This document shows positions 28,601 to 37,343 of a stretch of DNA of 64,000 bases, one piece after another. A program made the position numbers and the translations under genes. A model generated the notes under the pieces. It was given only the letters and a program-made list of their open reading frames with translations. It ran no database searches and was not told the DNA's origin. Origin of the DNA: Myxococcales bacterium (GTDB lineage: Bacteria; Myxococcota_A; Polyangia; Polyangiales; Ga0077539); the NCBI GenBank assembly GCA_016793325.1, contig JAEUKI010000055.1, positions 124,001-188,000 of the forward strand, read 5' to 3'. Every line of letters starts with the position of its first letter. Within the stretch, counting starts at the first letter, position 1.

Positions 28601-28660
28601 CGCCAACCCGCGCATCCGTTGGCGAACACCTCGCCAAGGTTGGCGGAGCGCTCGCCAACC
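28601..28660. promoter_or_regulatory. Cluster of five CGCCAAC half-sites upstream of a gene
   Basis: Within 60 bases CGCCAA(C) occurs at 28601 and 28632 and 28653, and its complement GTTGGCG at 28618 and 28639, in alternating orientation. The last pair forms an 8-bp stem (GGTTGGCG / CGCCAACC, 28638-28660). It ends 41 bases before the ATG of the 184-residue hypothetical gene, where an operator or leader hairpin would be expected. Function is inferred. Confidence 0.4.
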
Positions 28661-28701
28661 CTCGCGGCTCGCTCGCGCCGTTGACGTACCCTTCGCGCAC
28701 G

Positions 28702-29256
28702 ATGACCGATCGCGAGACCGCTGACGCTCCAGCGCTCGATCGCTTGCGCGTCGCGCTCGCGGAGCTCGATGAGTCGCTGGCGATCCCCGACATCGCGCCG
28801 CTCGATCCGGGGCCCGAGCGGCGCGTGTCCGACGCGTGGCGCCGCGCGATGCGCGAGCGCGCGCAGCGCCTCGAGCCGACGGCGTTCGCGTTGATCGACC
28901 TATGGATCGACGCGCCCGCGTCGCGTCGCGATGCGCTCGCGATGATCGATCGATTTCGCATGGTGCTCTGGCAGTGGCCGAGCGTGATTTCGATCGCTGT
29001 TGAGCGCGCCCTCGTGACGCGCGACGCGCGAGACTTCGCGCGGTTGTGCGCGAGCATCGCGCTCTACGACAGCCGCGCGCAGAGCCGCGAGAGCTGGATG
29101 CAAGCGGCGGACATCGCGCGTCGACTCGACGAGAGCGGTGTCGATTCGCGAGCGATTTTTCAGGATGGAATCGCGCTTTGCGTCGACGCTGACGCGTTCG
29201 ATGGCGGCGCTCGCGCGCTCTTCGAGGCGCTGATCGCAGAGCGCGACGAAGGCTAA
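28702..29256 (+). CDS. Hypothetical alpha-helical cytoplasmic protein
   Basis: The 184-residue protein is rich in Arg, Ala, Asp and Glu and looks almost entirely helical (ALDRLRVALAELDESL, AWRRAMRERAQRLEP, ALFEALIAERDEG). It has no signal peptide or membrane segment. I do not recognise the family. It stands alone, with a cluster of GTTGGCG/CGCCAAC half-sites directly upstream, which suggests regulated expression. The start is ATG 28702; the seven residues upstream in frame lack a better start signal. Confidence 0.6.
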   Translation: MTDRETADAPALDRLRVALAELDESLAIPDIAPLDPGPERRVSDAWRRAMRERAQRLEPTAFALIDLWIDAPASRRDALAMIDRFRMVLWQWPSVISIAVERALVTRDARDFARLCASIALYDSRAQSRESWMQAADIARRLDESGVDSRAIFQDGIALCVDADAFDGGARALFEALIAERDEG

Positions 29257-29379
29257 ACCACGCCACGATGTGAACGTCGTAGAAATGCGGCGAGCGTCGG
29301 CCATACACGAGACCGTTGACCTCGAGTCGAACCGCCACGAATCGATCGATGAACGTGCGGCCATCGAACGAGTGGCGGT

Positions 29380-29823
29380 TTAGGTCGAGTCGACGTCTTG
29401 CTGTCGCGACGCGCCGGGAACGGCGATCGCCATCGTCTGGATCAGCGTGTTTTCTTTCGACGCGAGCGAGCCCCAGAGGAGGTTTCCGTCGTGGTCGAGG
29501 CAGTGCAATCGCGAGCCGATTCCCACGAGGATGCGCGCGCCGACGTGGAGGATCACCGGTCGAACGCCAGGGCGATCGTGAACGAGCGTGACCGCGCCGA
29601 GGGGTCGTCCCGTCGGGTACTCGAAGCAATGGAGCACGCCTCCGGCGACCGCGAAGATCCGCGTGTCGGTCACGAGCAGCTCGATGGCTTTGACGACCAC
29701 GCGCGCCATTCCGCCGAGCGCGGTGCTCTCGCCGATCGGGTGCGCGAACACGCGCTGCCCCGTGTTTGTGTCGTGGCCGACGAGCTCGCCTTGGTACGCC
29801 GTGACGATGACCGGAGGACTCAT
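29380..29823 (-). CDS. Small PQQ/propeller-repeat-like protein
   Basis: The 147-residue protein has four short strand repeats: IVTAYQGELVGHDTNTGQRV, RIFAVAGGVLHCFEYPTG, ILVGIGSRLHCLDHDG and a final strand pair. These follow the DG/TG-turn pattern of PQQ-like propeller blades, but there are too few for a closed propeller, so it may be a fragment or may multimerise. No signal peptide is seen. It is divergent from the NTPase/TPR cassette with 109 bases between starts. The start is ATG 29823. Confidence 0.6.
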   Translation of the reverse strand: MSPPVIVTAYQGELVGHDTNTGQRVFAHPIGESTALGGMARVVVKAIELLVTDTRIFAVAGGVLHCFEYPTGRPLGAVTLVHDRPGVRPVILHVGARILVGIGSRLHCLDHDGNLLWGSLASKENTLIQTMAIAVPGASRQQDVDST

Positions 29824-29932
29824 CGGGCGAGGGTAGCGCACGCGTAGCCGCGAGGTGTCATCGTCAACGCCACGCACTTCACTTGCGTAGTGCTGCGGTA
29901 GCGCGTCGGCGGTAGAATCGCTGAGTCACCTT

Positions 29933-31297
29933 ATGCCGATGCCGACGCCGTGGCGAGAGATGTTTCAGCGGTTCGATCCCGAGGGCGCCTCGGATCAGTT
30001 CGCGTGGTTCGTTCGGCGTGAAAAGAGCCCCATCGACGACATCGAGCGAGACCTCGAAGACGAGCTCTATCCCTTGGGCGTCCATGCGTTGCTCACGGGC
30101 ACCGTCGGCACAGGCAAGACCACCGAGCTGCTAGAGCTCGCACGACGCCGAAGCGAGAAGAACTTCGTCGTGTTCGTCGATCTCGTCGCCCACTTCAACA
30201 GGGTCGTCGAGGACGACGACGCGCTCTTGCGCGTCGCTCCGTGGGAGGTCTGCTTCCTCGCGGGATTGCAGGTGTTGCGCGCGGCCGAACAGGTGCTCGA
30301 TTTCGTCCCCGAGGCCGCTGGCTATGCAGCGCTCGCCGAGGCATGGAACGCCGCTGCCACCGCGACAAAGACCGAGGGTGCGAACCAAGGCGCGATCGAC
30401 CTCGCGAAGCTCGCGAAGGGCTTGGTGATCACGGCATCGGCGGTCGCGAATCCAGTTGCTGGTTCGGCGGTGGCGGGAGGATTGAAGCTCCTCGAGTCGG
30501 TCAGCGATGCGTCGAAGGCCGAGCGCCGATGGAATTTTCCTTGGGCGCGAAGTCAGGTGACTCGAAGCGACCAGACCGAAGAGCTGAAGTCGATGCTCTA
30601 CCTGGTCAACCAAATCGTCGCCGAGGTCGCGCGGCGGCATCGGCCTGTGCTGTTGGTGATCGATGGGCTCGATCGAATCACCTCGGTGGCGCAAGCAAAG
30701 CAACTCTTCGTCGAGTCGACGTTGCTCTCGCGCCTCTCGTGCAACGTGGTTCTCGCGGGGCCGTTTGCGCTTCGCCATCGGCCCGAGCTCACGCAGGTGC
30801 GCGGCTTCCGAACGCACGTCCTCGTCAACGAGCCCGTGCTGTCCAAGAGCAATCCGCTCGAACATGGACCAGGAACCCGGTTCTTCGTCGACCTCTATCG
30901 CGAGCGAGTTCGTGATGTGCACGCCGAGCACGCGATCACGGAGGCGCAGCTCCGACGGCTCGCGTACTATTCAGGCGGTCGCGCGAGGGAGTTCGTCGCG
31001 CTCGTGCGGCTGGTCGCGCGTCAAGGAGTGACGAACAAGCTCGATCAGGCGACGGATGCGATGATCGACAGCGCGCTCGACGAACGCAGGCGCTTTCGAG
31101 AGCGAGGGCTCAACGAGAAACACGTCGCGTTGCTCGAACAGGTGGCCAAGTCGGAGCAAAAGCTCTTGCCCGACGACCCAGAGACGTGGACGTTGATCGA
31201 CACCGAGCGGCTCTTGCCGTACCCGAACGACTCCGAGTGGTTCTACCCCCATCCGTTGCTCCAGAAGCTGCTCGGTTTGCGGCAGCAGCTCGAATGA
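29933..31297 (+). CDS. P-loop NTPase of a two-gene NTPase/TPR cassette
   Basis: The 454-residue protein has Walker A GTVGTGKT (56-63) and Walker B VLLVIDGLDRI (239-249), with a downstream winged-helix-like tail (ALLEQVAKSEQKLL, LPYPNDSEWFYPHPLLQKL). This layout resembles AAA/STAND-type ATPases of the Orc/Cdc6-KAP superfamily used as signalling switches. A small-residue-rich stretch (161-187, ITASAVANPVAGSAVAGG) interrupts the core, and its role is unclear. Its stop overlaps the next start (ATGA), so it should be made with its TPR partner. Specific function unknown; a conflict or sensing role is inference. Confidence 0.82.
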   Translation: MPMPTPWREMFQRFDPEGASDQFAWFVRREKSPIDDIERDLEDELYPLGVHALLTGTVGTGKTTELLELARRRSEKNFVVFVDLVAHFNRVVEDDDALLRVAPWEVCFLAGLQVLRAAEQVLDFVPEAAGYAALAEAWNAAATATKTEGANQGAIDLAKLAKGLVITASAVANPVAGSAVAGGLKLLESVSDASKAERRWNFPWARSQVTRSDQTEELKSMLYLVNQIVAEVARRHRPVLLVIDGLDRITSVAQAKQLFVESTLLSRLSCNVVLAGPFALRHRPELTQVRGFRTHVLVNEPVLSKSNPLEHGPGTRFFVDLYRERVRDVHAEHAITEAQLRRLAYYSGGRAREFVALVRLVARQGVTNKLDQATDAMIDSALDERRRFRERGLNEKHVALLEQVAKSEQKLLPDDPETWTLIDTERLLPYPNDSEWFYPHPLLQKLLGLRQQLE

Positions 31298-33363
31298 CTG
31301 CGAGCGATCGAGCTTGGCTCGACGAGATCGTCGGAGAGCTCGACCTCGTCGCGCACGGCCCTCTCTTGTTGCTCGTCGACAAGGCGGACGACGCGCAACT
31401 TCCAGCGCTGCTGCGCGCGCTCGAAGCGCGAGGCGCGCCGCCTGTATTGAGCGTCACCGTTCGTGGGCTCGTGCAGAGCCCGCCGGGAAGCGTGGTGTTG
31501 TACGCGCCCGACCCCGCAGAAATGGCCGCGCTCAACGCGGCGCGGACGGTCTTGCGCGATCGCCGATTGAAGGTGCTGTTGTGGTGCGACGAGCCTCGCA
31601 CGCGGGCTCTCTACGAGGGCGCGTCGGATGTGTACGACTGGATCTCTCGCTACATCGAGTGTCCGCGAGGGGTTCCGCTGTTTCCCGTGCTGCGCGTGAA
31701 GCGATGGACGGAGGAGGGGATTCCGTACGTCGAGCTCCAGGGATCGCGCTGGCGCGAGGTGCTCGACGCGACGGGTGAGCGCTGGACAGAGGTTCCGCAC
31801 GAGGTGCTCGACGAGTACGCAAAGACCGTCGCGTTCGTGCGTGCGCACCCAGGAGAGCGATTCTGTGTGAGGGAGCTCGGGCTAGAATTTGGGCGATGCG
31901 TGCGGCTCGTCGTCGCGGCGCGCTCGGAAGGGACGATGCTCCCTGTCGCGCACGTGGGCGAGGTCCATCTGCGTTGGTATCGCCGCGTACAAGCCGAACC
32001 TGTGGGATTTCCTTTGCTCATCGAACGATCGCCGAACCTCGCTGCGTCTGATGCTGCGGGGCTCGGGGTGGAGTTGCTCCACTTCGAGGATGGCGTCTCC
32101 GCGTGGACCGGTCTCGCTCGCCCGGTGCCCGCCGAAGGCGATCCCGTGCTGGAGTCCCTGTGGCAACGCTACGACGACGAGCGCGAGGACGGGCATCCGA
32201 TTGGAATGGACCCGAGCTATCGACTGCGCGCCATGGTGGATGCGCTGGGCGATGCCCGCCGGCAAGAACAGGTCGCGACGGGAGACTGGTACGATTGGCT
32301 GCTCGGCGTCGAGACGCTGTACTTCGGTGATGTTCTCGCGGAGTGGGTGCGCGAAGAGGTTCCGTTCGCGAAGAGCAACCCGGTGCTCTTGGGGGCGGGG
32401 ATGGCGCTTGCGGGAGAGCGTGTTCCGTCGCCGCCGACACCGGCCGAGCTGATCGCGCTCGTTCGTGCGCAACGTGACGAACTGGATCGGCGCGCGTTGT
32501 GTTCGATCGTGGGGCTGCTGTGGCTCTCGCATTCGCTGCAACGCGGCGAGTATCGCTGGGCGTACGACGGATTCGCGCAGATCGAGCACGAGTCGTTTCC
32601 ATGGATGGACGAGACACTTCGAGCGTTGGCTGCGTGGCTCTCTGGAGAGCTGCCCGGCGAAAAGCTTCGAATCGGAGCCGCTATTCTTCCGCCAATCGTC
32701 GATATCGCGATGACGCAGGCTGAACTCGACTGCGGTCCACACGTGAGACCCGATGGGCGCACGCCGCATCCGTGGTTTCACGAATGGTTTGGCGACGACG
32801 AACTGCTGGGCTGGGTGCACTCCGTTCGATATCGCGAAACGCCCGCCTCCGAACATCTGCCAACGGACGAGCTGCCCGCGCTACCCGAGGGCGAGTCCGT
32901 CGCAGAACGTCGCGGCTTGCTGCACGCATGGCGTCGGCGCTTGTTGAACGCAGAAGTCGCGCTCGAAGAGGGAGCGTTCGACCGCGCGGACGACGGCCTC
33001 CAGCGAGCATTCGAAGGTCTCGTGCGACACGCCGGTGAACAGCACCCGATGACTCTCTACGCGCTGGCGATGCGGGGGCGGCTCTTCGCCCGGCTCGGCG
33101 CGCACGAACGCGCGGGCGACCTCTTGCGTCGCGCGCTCGCCGCGCTCGCCGCGCAACTGGGACCGACACATCCCGAGGCGCTGCGCGTTCGGCTCGAGCT
33201 CGCGAGGATCGAAGATGGCTCCGTCGAGGGGGTCGCCTCGGCTCGAAGCGGACTCATCGACGCGCTCGAGCGTCGATTCGGCCCTCGCAGCCCGCTCACA
33301 CAGTCCGCGCAGCGCGAGTGTGCGCGCTGGTCTTCTACCCCGCCCCCTTCAACCAAGAGCTGA
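31294..33363 (+). CDS. Large TPR-containing partner of the NTPase
   Basis: The 689-residue product has an N-terminal region (1 to about 115) containing VLYAPDPAEMAALNAARTVL and RRLKVLLWCDEPRTRALYEG. This recalls, from memory, the LN-x-R-x-L...LLLW segment preceding the ATPase in fused NTPase-TPR proteins. A long middle region (115-520) has no motif I recognise. The C-terminus (about 540-670) contains TPR-like helical pairs (DDGLQRAFEGLVRHAGEQHP, RALAALAAQLGPTHPEALRV). ATG 31294 overlaps the NTPase stop. The last 29 bases overlap the convergent kinase gene. Confidence 0.75.
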   Translation: MTASDRAWLDEIVGELDLVAHGPLLLLVDKADDAQLPALLRALEARGAPPVLSVTVRGLVQSPPGSVVLYAPDPAEMAALNAARTVLRDRRLKVLLWCDEPRTRALYEGASDVYDWISRYIECPRGVPLFPVLRVKRWTEEGIPYVELQGSRWREVLDATGERWTEVPHEVLDEYAKTVAFVRAHPGERFCVRELGLEFGRCVRLVVAARSEGTMLPVAHVGEVHLRWYRRVQAEPVGFPLLIERSPNLAASDAAGLGVELLHFEDGVSAWTGLARPVPAEGDPVLESLWQRYDDEREDGHPIGMDPSYRLRAMVDALGDARRQEQVATGDWYDWLLGVETLYFGDVLAEWVREEVPFAKSNPVLLGAGMALAGERVPSPPTPAELIALVRAQRDELDRRALCSIVGLLWLSHSLQRGEYRWAYDGFAQIEHESFPWMDETLRALAAWLSGELPGEKLRIGAAILPPIVDIAMTQAELDCGPHVRPDGRTPHPWFHEWFGDDELLGWVHSVRYRETPASEHLPTDELPALPEGESVAERRGLLHAWRRRLLNAEVALEEGAFDRADDGLQRAFEGLVRHAGEQHPMTLYALAMRGRLFARLGAHERAGDLLRRALAALAAQLGPTHPEALRVRLELARIEDGSVEGVASARSGLIDALERRFGPRSPLTQSAQRECARWSSTPPPSTKS

Positions 33364-34276
33364 GCGCGTTGCGCAGCGCGCTCGCATCGGCGAAGCGCTC
33401 GTTCGGTTCGCGCTTCATGCACTGCCCCACGATGAACTCGAGCGTCGGGTCCACCTCGACGCCCTTGGACGTCATCGTCGGCGCGTCCGTCGTCAAGATC
33501 GCCATGAGCATGTGCCAGATGGACTCGGCTCGGTACGGAAGCGCACCGGTAATCAACTCGAAGAGCATCACGCCGAGGGACCAGACGTCGCTCGTGGCGT
33601 TGCCTCCCTCGTCCGAGCGCAGCATTTCGGGGGCCATGTACGCGGGCGTTCCGACGGTTTGTCCTTCGGTGGTGAGTCGAAACTCTTTGGCGCTGCCCTG
33701 GGTCGGCTTCGAGAGCCCGAAGTCGAGGAGCATCGGCGCCCACTGACCCGAAGCGTTTTGCGAGAACGCGACGTTCGACGGCTTGAGGTCTCGGTGGGCC
33801 ACGCCGATCGCGTGCGCGTGCGCGAGGCCGTCGATCAGCGGGAGCATGATCTGCACGGCGACCTTCGGCGCGAAGCGCTTCTGCGACTTGAGCGTCTGGT
33901 CGAGCGCGGGTCCCGCGATGAACTCGAGCGCCATCCACGGCGTTGGCTCGCTCCCGCTCGCGATGAACCCCACCACGTGCGGGTGCTTGATCTTCGAGAG
34001 CACTTCTCCTTCGCGCTCGAAGCGCTTTCGCATCACGGGGTCTCGCGCGTACTCGGGCCGCATGACCTTGAGCGCCACGGTGGCGCCGTTGCTCCGGTCC
34101 GTTCCCTTGAACACGCGCGCGTGTCCGCCTTCGCCCGCGACGGTGCTCACCTCGAAGCGCCCGTCGAGGACGGAGCCCGTGTCGACCGATGCGCCGAGCG
34201 GCGCTGGAGCCTCGCCCTCGCCGCGCAACAGAATGCGCGGGTTCTTCGAGCTGCTCGGCCGCTTGGTGTTGGTCAT
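33335..34276 (-). CDS. Soluble Ser/Thr protein kinase
   Basis: The 313-residue Hanks-type kinase has GEGGHARVFKG, the ATP-anchoring Lys in VALKVM, the catalytic loop HRDLKPSNV, LLDFGLSK and GTPAYMAPE. It consists of little more than the kinase domain: there is no TM segment and no C-terminal sensor, so it is cytoplasmic. It converges on the NTPase/TPR cassette with a 29-base overlap and diverges from the ArsA-like gene with 90 bases between starts. A regulatory link with either neighbour is possible but not shown. Confidence 0.93.
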   Translation of the reverse strand: MTNTKRPSSSKNPRILLRGEGEAPAPLGASVDTGSVLDGRFEVSTVAGEGGHARVFKGTDRSNGATVALKVMRPEYARDPVMRKRFEREGEVLSKIKHPHVVGFIASGSEPTPWMALEFIAGPALDQTLKSQKRFAPKVAVQIMLPLIDGLAHAHAIGVAHRDLKPSNVAFSQNASGQWAPMLLDFGLSKPTQGSAKEFRLTTEGQTVGTPAYMAPEMLRSDEGGNATSDVWSLGVMLFELITGALPYRAESIWHMLMAILTTDAPTMTSKGVEVDPTLEFIVGQCMKREPNERFADASALRNALSSWLKGAG

Positions 34277-34366
34277 CGTGTCCGGCGACGATCGTACCGT
34301 AAGTGCCTCGCGCGCTCGCAGCCTTTGCGCACGGCGGTTGTTGTCGTACAAGCTCCGGCGCCTCGC

Positions 34367-35503
34367 ATGGTGAAAGCCTCTCTGTTGGAACTCGTTTCGA
34401 GCCGTCGCGTGATCATCACCGTGGGCTCTGGCGGCGTCGGCAAGACGACCACGGCCGCCGCGGTGGCGCTCGCCGCCGCGCGCGCCGGGCGAAGAGTGCT
34501 CTGCCTCACGATCGACCCTGCAAAGCGCCTCGCGACGTCCCTCGGGCTCGGAACGATGTCGCACGAGGCCCAGCTCATCGATCCTGCGGTCATCGGCCTT
34601 CCGCCCGGCTCCAAGGGCTCGTTGACCGCGATGATGCTCGATGTGCGCCGGACGTTCGACGAGCTCGTCGAGCGCTACGCCGAGAACCGCGAGGCGCGCG
34701 ACCGCATCCTGAACAACACGATCTACCAGCAAATCGCCGGCTCGCTCGCGGGTACGCCCGAGTACATGGCGATGGAGAAGCTCTACTCGCTGAAGGACGA
34801 CGCGCGCTACGACCTGATCGTCCTCGACACGCCGCCGACGTCCAACGCGATCGATTTTCTCGAGGCGCCCGACCGCATGGTGGCGGCGATGGACTCGCCG
34901 ACGATCCAGGCGTTCGTGCAGGCCTTCGAGAAGGGCGGGTCGCTGTCGTTGAAGCTCCTGTCGAAGGCGATGGCGCAGGTGCTCTCGGGGCTGTCGAAGT
35001 TTACCGGCGCGGGCTTCCTCGAGTCGGTGGCGTCATTTTTGACCGACATTCAGGGCCTGTTTGGTGGGTTTCGCGAGCGCGCAGCGAAGGTTCGCGAAGA
35101 GCTGAAGGCGCCTTCGGTCGCGTTCGTGATCGTGTCGTCGCCCGACCCGATGGCCGTGACCGAAGCGATGTTCTTCGGTGAGAAGCTGGTCGAAGGCGGG
35201 ATGCGCGTCGAGGCCCTCGTCTTCAACCGCGTGCGAAAGACCGAGATCGTCGACGTCTCGTCGCCCGCGCGCATCGCCAACGTCCTCGCCGAAGCGGGCG
35301 TCGAGCCCCACAACGAGCTCGCCGCGGGGGTCCTCAAGGCCTACCAAGACGCGTCCATTTGGGCCCGCCGCGACGCCAACGAGATCGCGCGCGCGCGCCG
35401 CGAAATGAGCAGCGTCCCGCGCGTCGTCGAGGTCCCTGCGTTCGACGAAGACGTGTACGACGTCGCAGCGCTCACGCGCGTGGCGGAGATCGTCGCGGGC
35501 TGA
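34367..35503 (+). CDS. ArsA/GET3-family ATPase
   Basis: The 378-residue protein has the P-loop GSGGVGKTTT, IDPAKRLATSLGLG, the switch-like LIVLDTPPTSNAIDFLEAP and an NRV stretch, all features of the SIMIBI ArsA-like family. The signature Lys of the deviant Walker A (KGGVGK) is Ser here, as occurs in one subfamily of bacterial ArsA-like proteins (from memory). There are no arsenite-binding cysteines and no ars genes nearby, so arsenic export is unlikely. I chose ATG 34367; the longer frame runs back into the divergent kinase gene. Confidence 0.85.
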   Translation: MVKASLLELVSSRRVIITVGSGGVGKTTTAAAVALAAARAGRRVLCLTIDPAKRLATSLGLGTMSHEAQLIDPAVIGLPPGSKGSLTAMMLDVRRTFDELVERYAENREARDRILNNTIYQQIAGSLAGTPEYMAMEKLYSLKDDARYDLIVLDTPPTSNAIDFLEAPDRMVAAMDSPTIQAFVQAFEKGGSLSLKLLSKAMAQVLSGLSKFTGAGFLESVASFLTDIQGLFGGFRERAAKVREELKAPSVAFVIVSSPDPMAVTEAMFFGEKLVEGGMRVEALVFNRVRKTEIVDVSSPARIANVLAEAGVEPHNELAAGVLKAYQDASIWARRDANEIARARREMSSVPRVVEVPAFDEDVYDVAALTRVAEIVAG

Positions 35504-35538
35504 GCGAGACCAACGGGGCGGACAAGGGGGTGAACGGA

Positions 35539-35629
35539 GCGCGGCAGCAAACGGCCTAACGGGGCGCGGTAGCAAACGGCCACTTGGGCGCGGCAGCAAA
35601 CGGCCATTTGGGCGCGGCAGCAAGCAGCC
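35539..35629. repeat. Four tandem copies of an 18-bp unit
   Basis: Copies of GCGCGGCAGCAAACGGCC lie at 35539-35556, 35564-35581 (one substitution), 35588-35605 and 35612-35629 (variant ending GCAGCC). They are spaced about every 24-25 bases. The fourth copy is also the outer terminus of the neighbouring inverted repeat, so these look like duplicated ends of that element. Confidence 0.85.
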
Positions 35630-35882
35630 GCGCATTGTGCCTCGAAGACATCACTGGGCACCTTCACGCGATCTATCTCGGCAGGCGTTCTCGCTCGCGC
35701 TCGAACTTCGAGACAAGAGTCGTTCGAACTCTACCTGCGCGTTTGCAGGTCACTCGAAGCACGCGGACGCAACAACACACGTGCCTAAGTTCGAGCGTGA
35801 GCGAGAACGCCTGCGGAGCTAGCTCGAGCAAACTCTTTGACAGGGTCTGCGAAGCACAGTGCGCGGCCGCTTGCTGCCGCGC
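35612..35882. repeat. 271-bp element with about 97-bp imperfect terminal inverted repeats
   Basis: The left arm (35612-35708) and the right arm (35787-35882) are reverse complements over roughly 96 bases. Identity is very high at the outer ends (GCGCGGCAGCAAGC) and the inner ends (GCAGGCGTTCTCGCTC, CGCTCGAACTT) and lower in the middle. The centre carries a small hairpin (ACCTGC/GCAGGT, 35733-35750). There is no transposase, so a MITE-like or structured-RNA element is possible. Confidence 0.75.
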
Positions 35883-35952
35883 TGAGCGCGATGGCGCTTC
35901 GGTTGCGAGTTTCCCGTTCGTTCGCCAACCGTGACGAATGCTGAGCGCTCGC

Positions 35953-37272
35953 TCAGCGCACCATGGGGTTCTCGACGAGGTAGTCGAACACGACGCGGAT
36001 CGCCGAGCTCGACACGTCCGCCGGGATCGCGGGGCCGCGCGCGCCGTCGAGCGCGCGTCGCACGTTGGCGTCGAACGCCGCGATGCCCGAGCCGCGCGTC
36101 AATCGAAGCACGTGAAGCCCGCCGTTCGGCTCGACGCGCAGCTCGACCATCACGCGGCCTTCGACGAGCGCGAGCGCTGACTCTTCGGGAAACGTCCCCG
36201 CCACCAATCGATGGAGCGCGCGTCGCAACGCGAGAAAATACCGCCGAAAACGCGGGTCCGGCGAGCTCAGCGACATCGCGCCTTCGCCCTCGCCGAACGC
36301 TCTCGCGCGGCCGCCTTCGCCGATGCCTCCGCCCGATCCCGCGCGGCCTCCGCCTCCGACGCCGCCCACGCCCGCGCCCTGCTCGCGGCCCGCGTGCACC
36401 GTGGCGTTGAGCGCGTCGCGCGCGAGGCTCGTCGCGAGCGCCGCTGCGTCTTCGTCGTCCGCCGTGCGCTCGGTCAGGCGCTCGCTCGTGGTCGACGCGT
36501 GGCCTTGTTCGAGGTTCGCCCGCGCGCTCGCAGCGAGCCCTGTCGCCGCGGCGCGCGTTCCCTGGGCGCCTGCGACGCCCGCGGTCGGACGCGCGAAGGA
36601 CCCCGCGACGAGGGTCTCGCGCGCAGGCTCGGTGTCGCCGCTCGGTCGCGGCGCCAGCGGTCGCGCGCCCTCGCGTTGCGCGCGTCCAGCGCTCGCGAGC
36701 ATGCCCTCGGTCGGCAGCGCGGTCGGGCCTCGCGGAACGCGAAACCAGAGCTCACCCGCAGCGAGGGACACGTACGACTCGTCGCCTGCGTTGGGCGTCC
36801 GCCGGTCGTTCTGTGTGCTCTCTCTCCGTCGATCCGTTCGAATGCGCTGCACTTGATCCACGCCCTGCGCGTTCATGAGCTCGACCGAGAGGTGCACGGA
36901 CTCCGCGCGCGTCGCGAGCAGCCGCCCGCGCTCTTCCGAGCGGCCATCTCCCCGCTCGCCGCGCTCGATCGAATCGATGTTCTGCGCGTTGTTCGCGCCC
37001 CCGAGCGCCACGCGCTGCTCGGTCCGTACGCGCACCCCCGCGTCTCCGTCGACGCGCGTCGCGCGCTCTGCGTCCGCGCGTCGCGCAGGGTTCGGGTCGA
37101 GCTCGAACTGCACCTCGGGCCTCGCAGGATCGATCGCGCGGACCGCTCGTGTCTCCGTGGGTGATGGCGTCGGCGCTGCGGTCACGACCCCCATCACGCT
37201 CGCGTGAACGAGCGCCGAAGCGATCCACCACCATCGGGCAGGGGCTCGGAGCACCGAGCGAGTGTAGTTCAT
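35953..37272 (-). CDS. TonB/AgmX-type energy-transducing or adventurous-motility-like protein
   Basis: The 439-residue protein has an N-terminal signal anchor (WWWIASALVHASVMGVV). A long low-complexity periplasmic region with Gly-rich stretches (GVGGVGGGGRAGSGGGIGEG) and many charged residues follows. The C-terminus is a TonB-like domain (about 350-439: ALVEGRVMVELRVEPNGG, VLRLTRGSGIAAFDANVRRAL). It may couple inner-membrane energy to an outer-membrane receptor, and such a receptor is encoded at 42456, but no ExbB/ExbD genes are in the window. The start is ATG 37272. Confidence 0.78.
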   Translation of the reverse strand: MNYTRSVLRAPARWWWIASALVHASVMGVVTAAPTPSPTETRAVRAIDPARPEVQFELDPNPARRADAERATRVDGDAGVRVRTEQRVALGGANNAQNIDSIERGERGDGRSEERGRLLATRAESVHLSVELMNAQGVDQVQRIRTDRRRESTQNDRRTPNAGDESYVSLAAGELWFRVPRGPTALPTEGMLASAGRAQREGARPLAPRPSGDTEPARETLVAGSFARPTAGVAGAQGTRAAATGLAASARANLEQGHASTTSERLTERTADDEDAAALATSLARDALNATVHAGREQGAGVGGVGGGGRAGSGGGIGEGGRARAFGEGEGAMSLSSPDPRFRRYFLALRRALHRLVAGTFPEESALALVEGRVMVELRVEPNGGLHVLRLTRGSGIAAFDANVRRALDGARGPAIPADVSSSAIRVVFDYLVENPMVR

Positions 37273-37343
37273 CGCGGCCAGTTGTCGCCCGAACGGCTAC
37301 GACGGTGACAGCGCGCCGCGTCGATCCCCACGCCCACGACCGC

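Larger units (their letters stand above)
27987..28701. other. Intergenic region with repeats
   Basis: About 715 bases without a convincing gene. It holds a copy of a dispersed 77-80-bp element (28026-28102) that recurs at 49893-49972, a 36-bp perfect inverted repeat with inner palindromes (28188-28367), and a cluster of CGCCAAC half-sites (28601-28660) just before the next gene. Short open frames crossing it have the composition of repeat translations and are not called. Confidence 0.7.
35504..35952. other. Intergenic region with tandem repeats and a long imperfect inverted repeat
   Basis: This 449-base stretch between the ArsA-like and TonB-type genes has no convincing coding sequence. It contains four copies of a GCGCGGCAGCAAACGGCC-like unit (35539-35629), the last of which forms the outer end of a 271-bp inverted-repeat element (35612-35882). 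The final 70 bases before the TonB-type gene stop show nothing notable. Confidence 0.7.

Noticed and set aside
34367..35503. Arsenite efflux ATPase
   Set aside because: No arsenite-binding cysteines and no arsB, arsC or arsR nearby; only the general ArsA/GET3 fold is supported.
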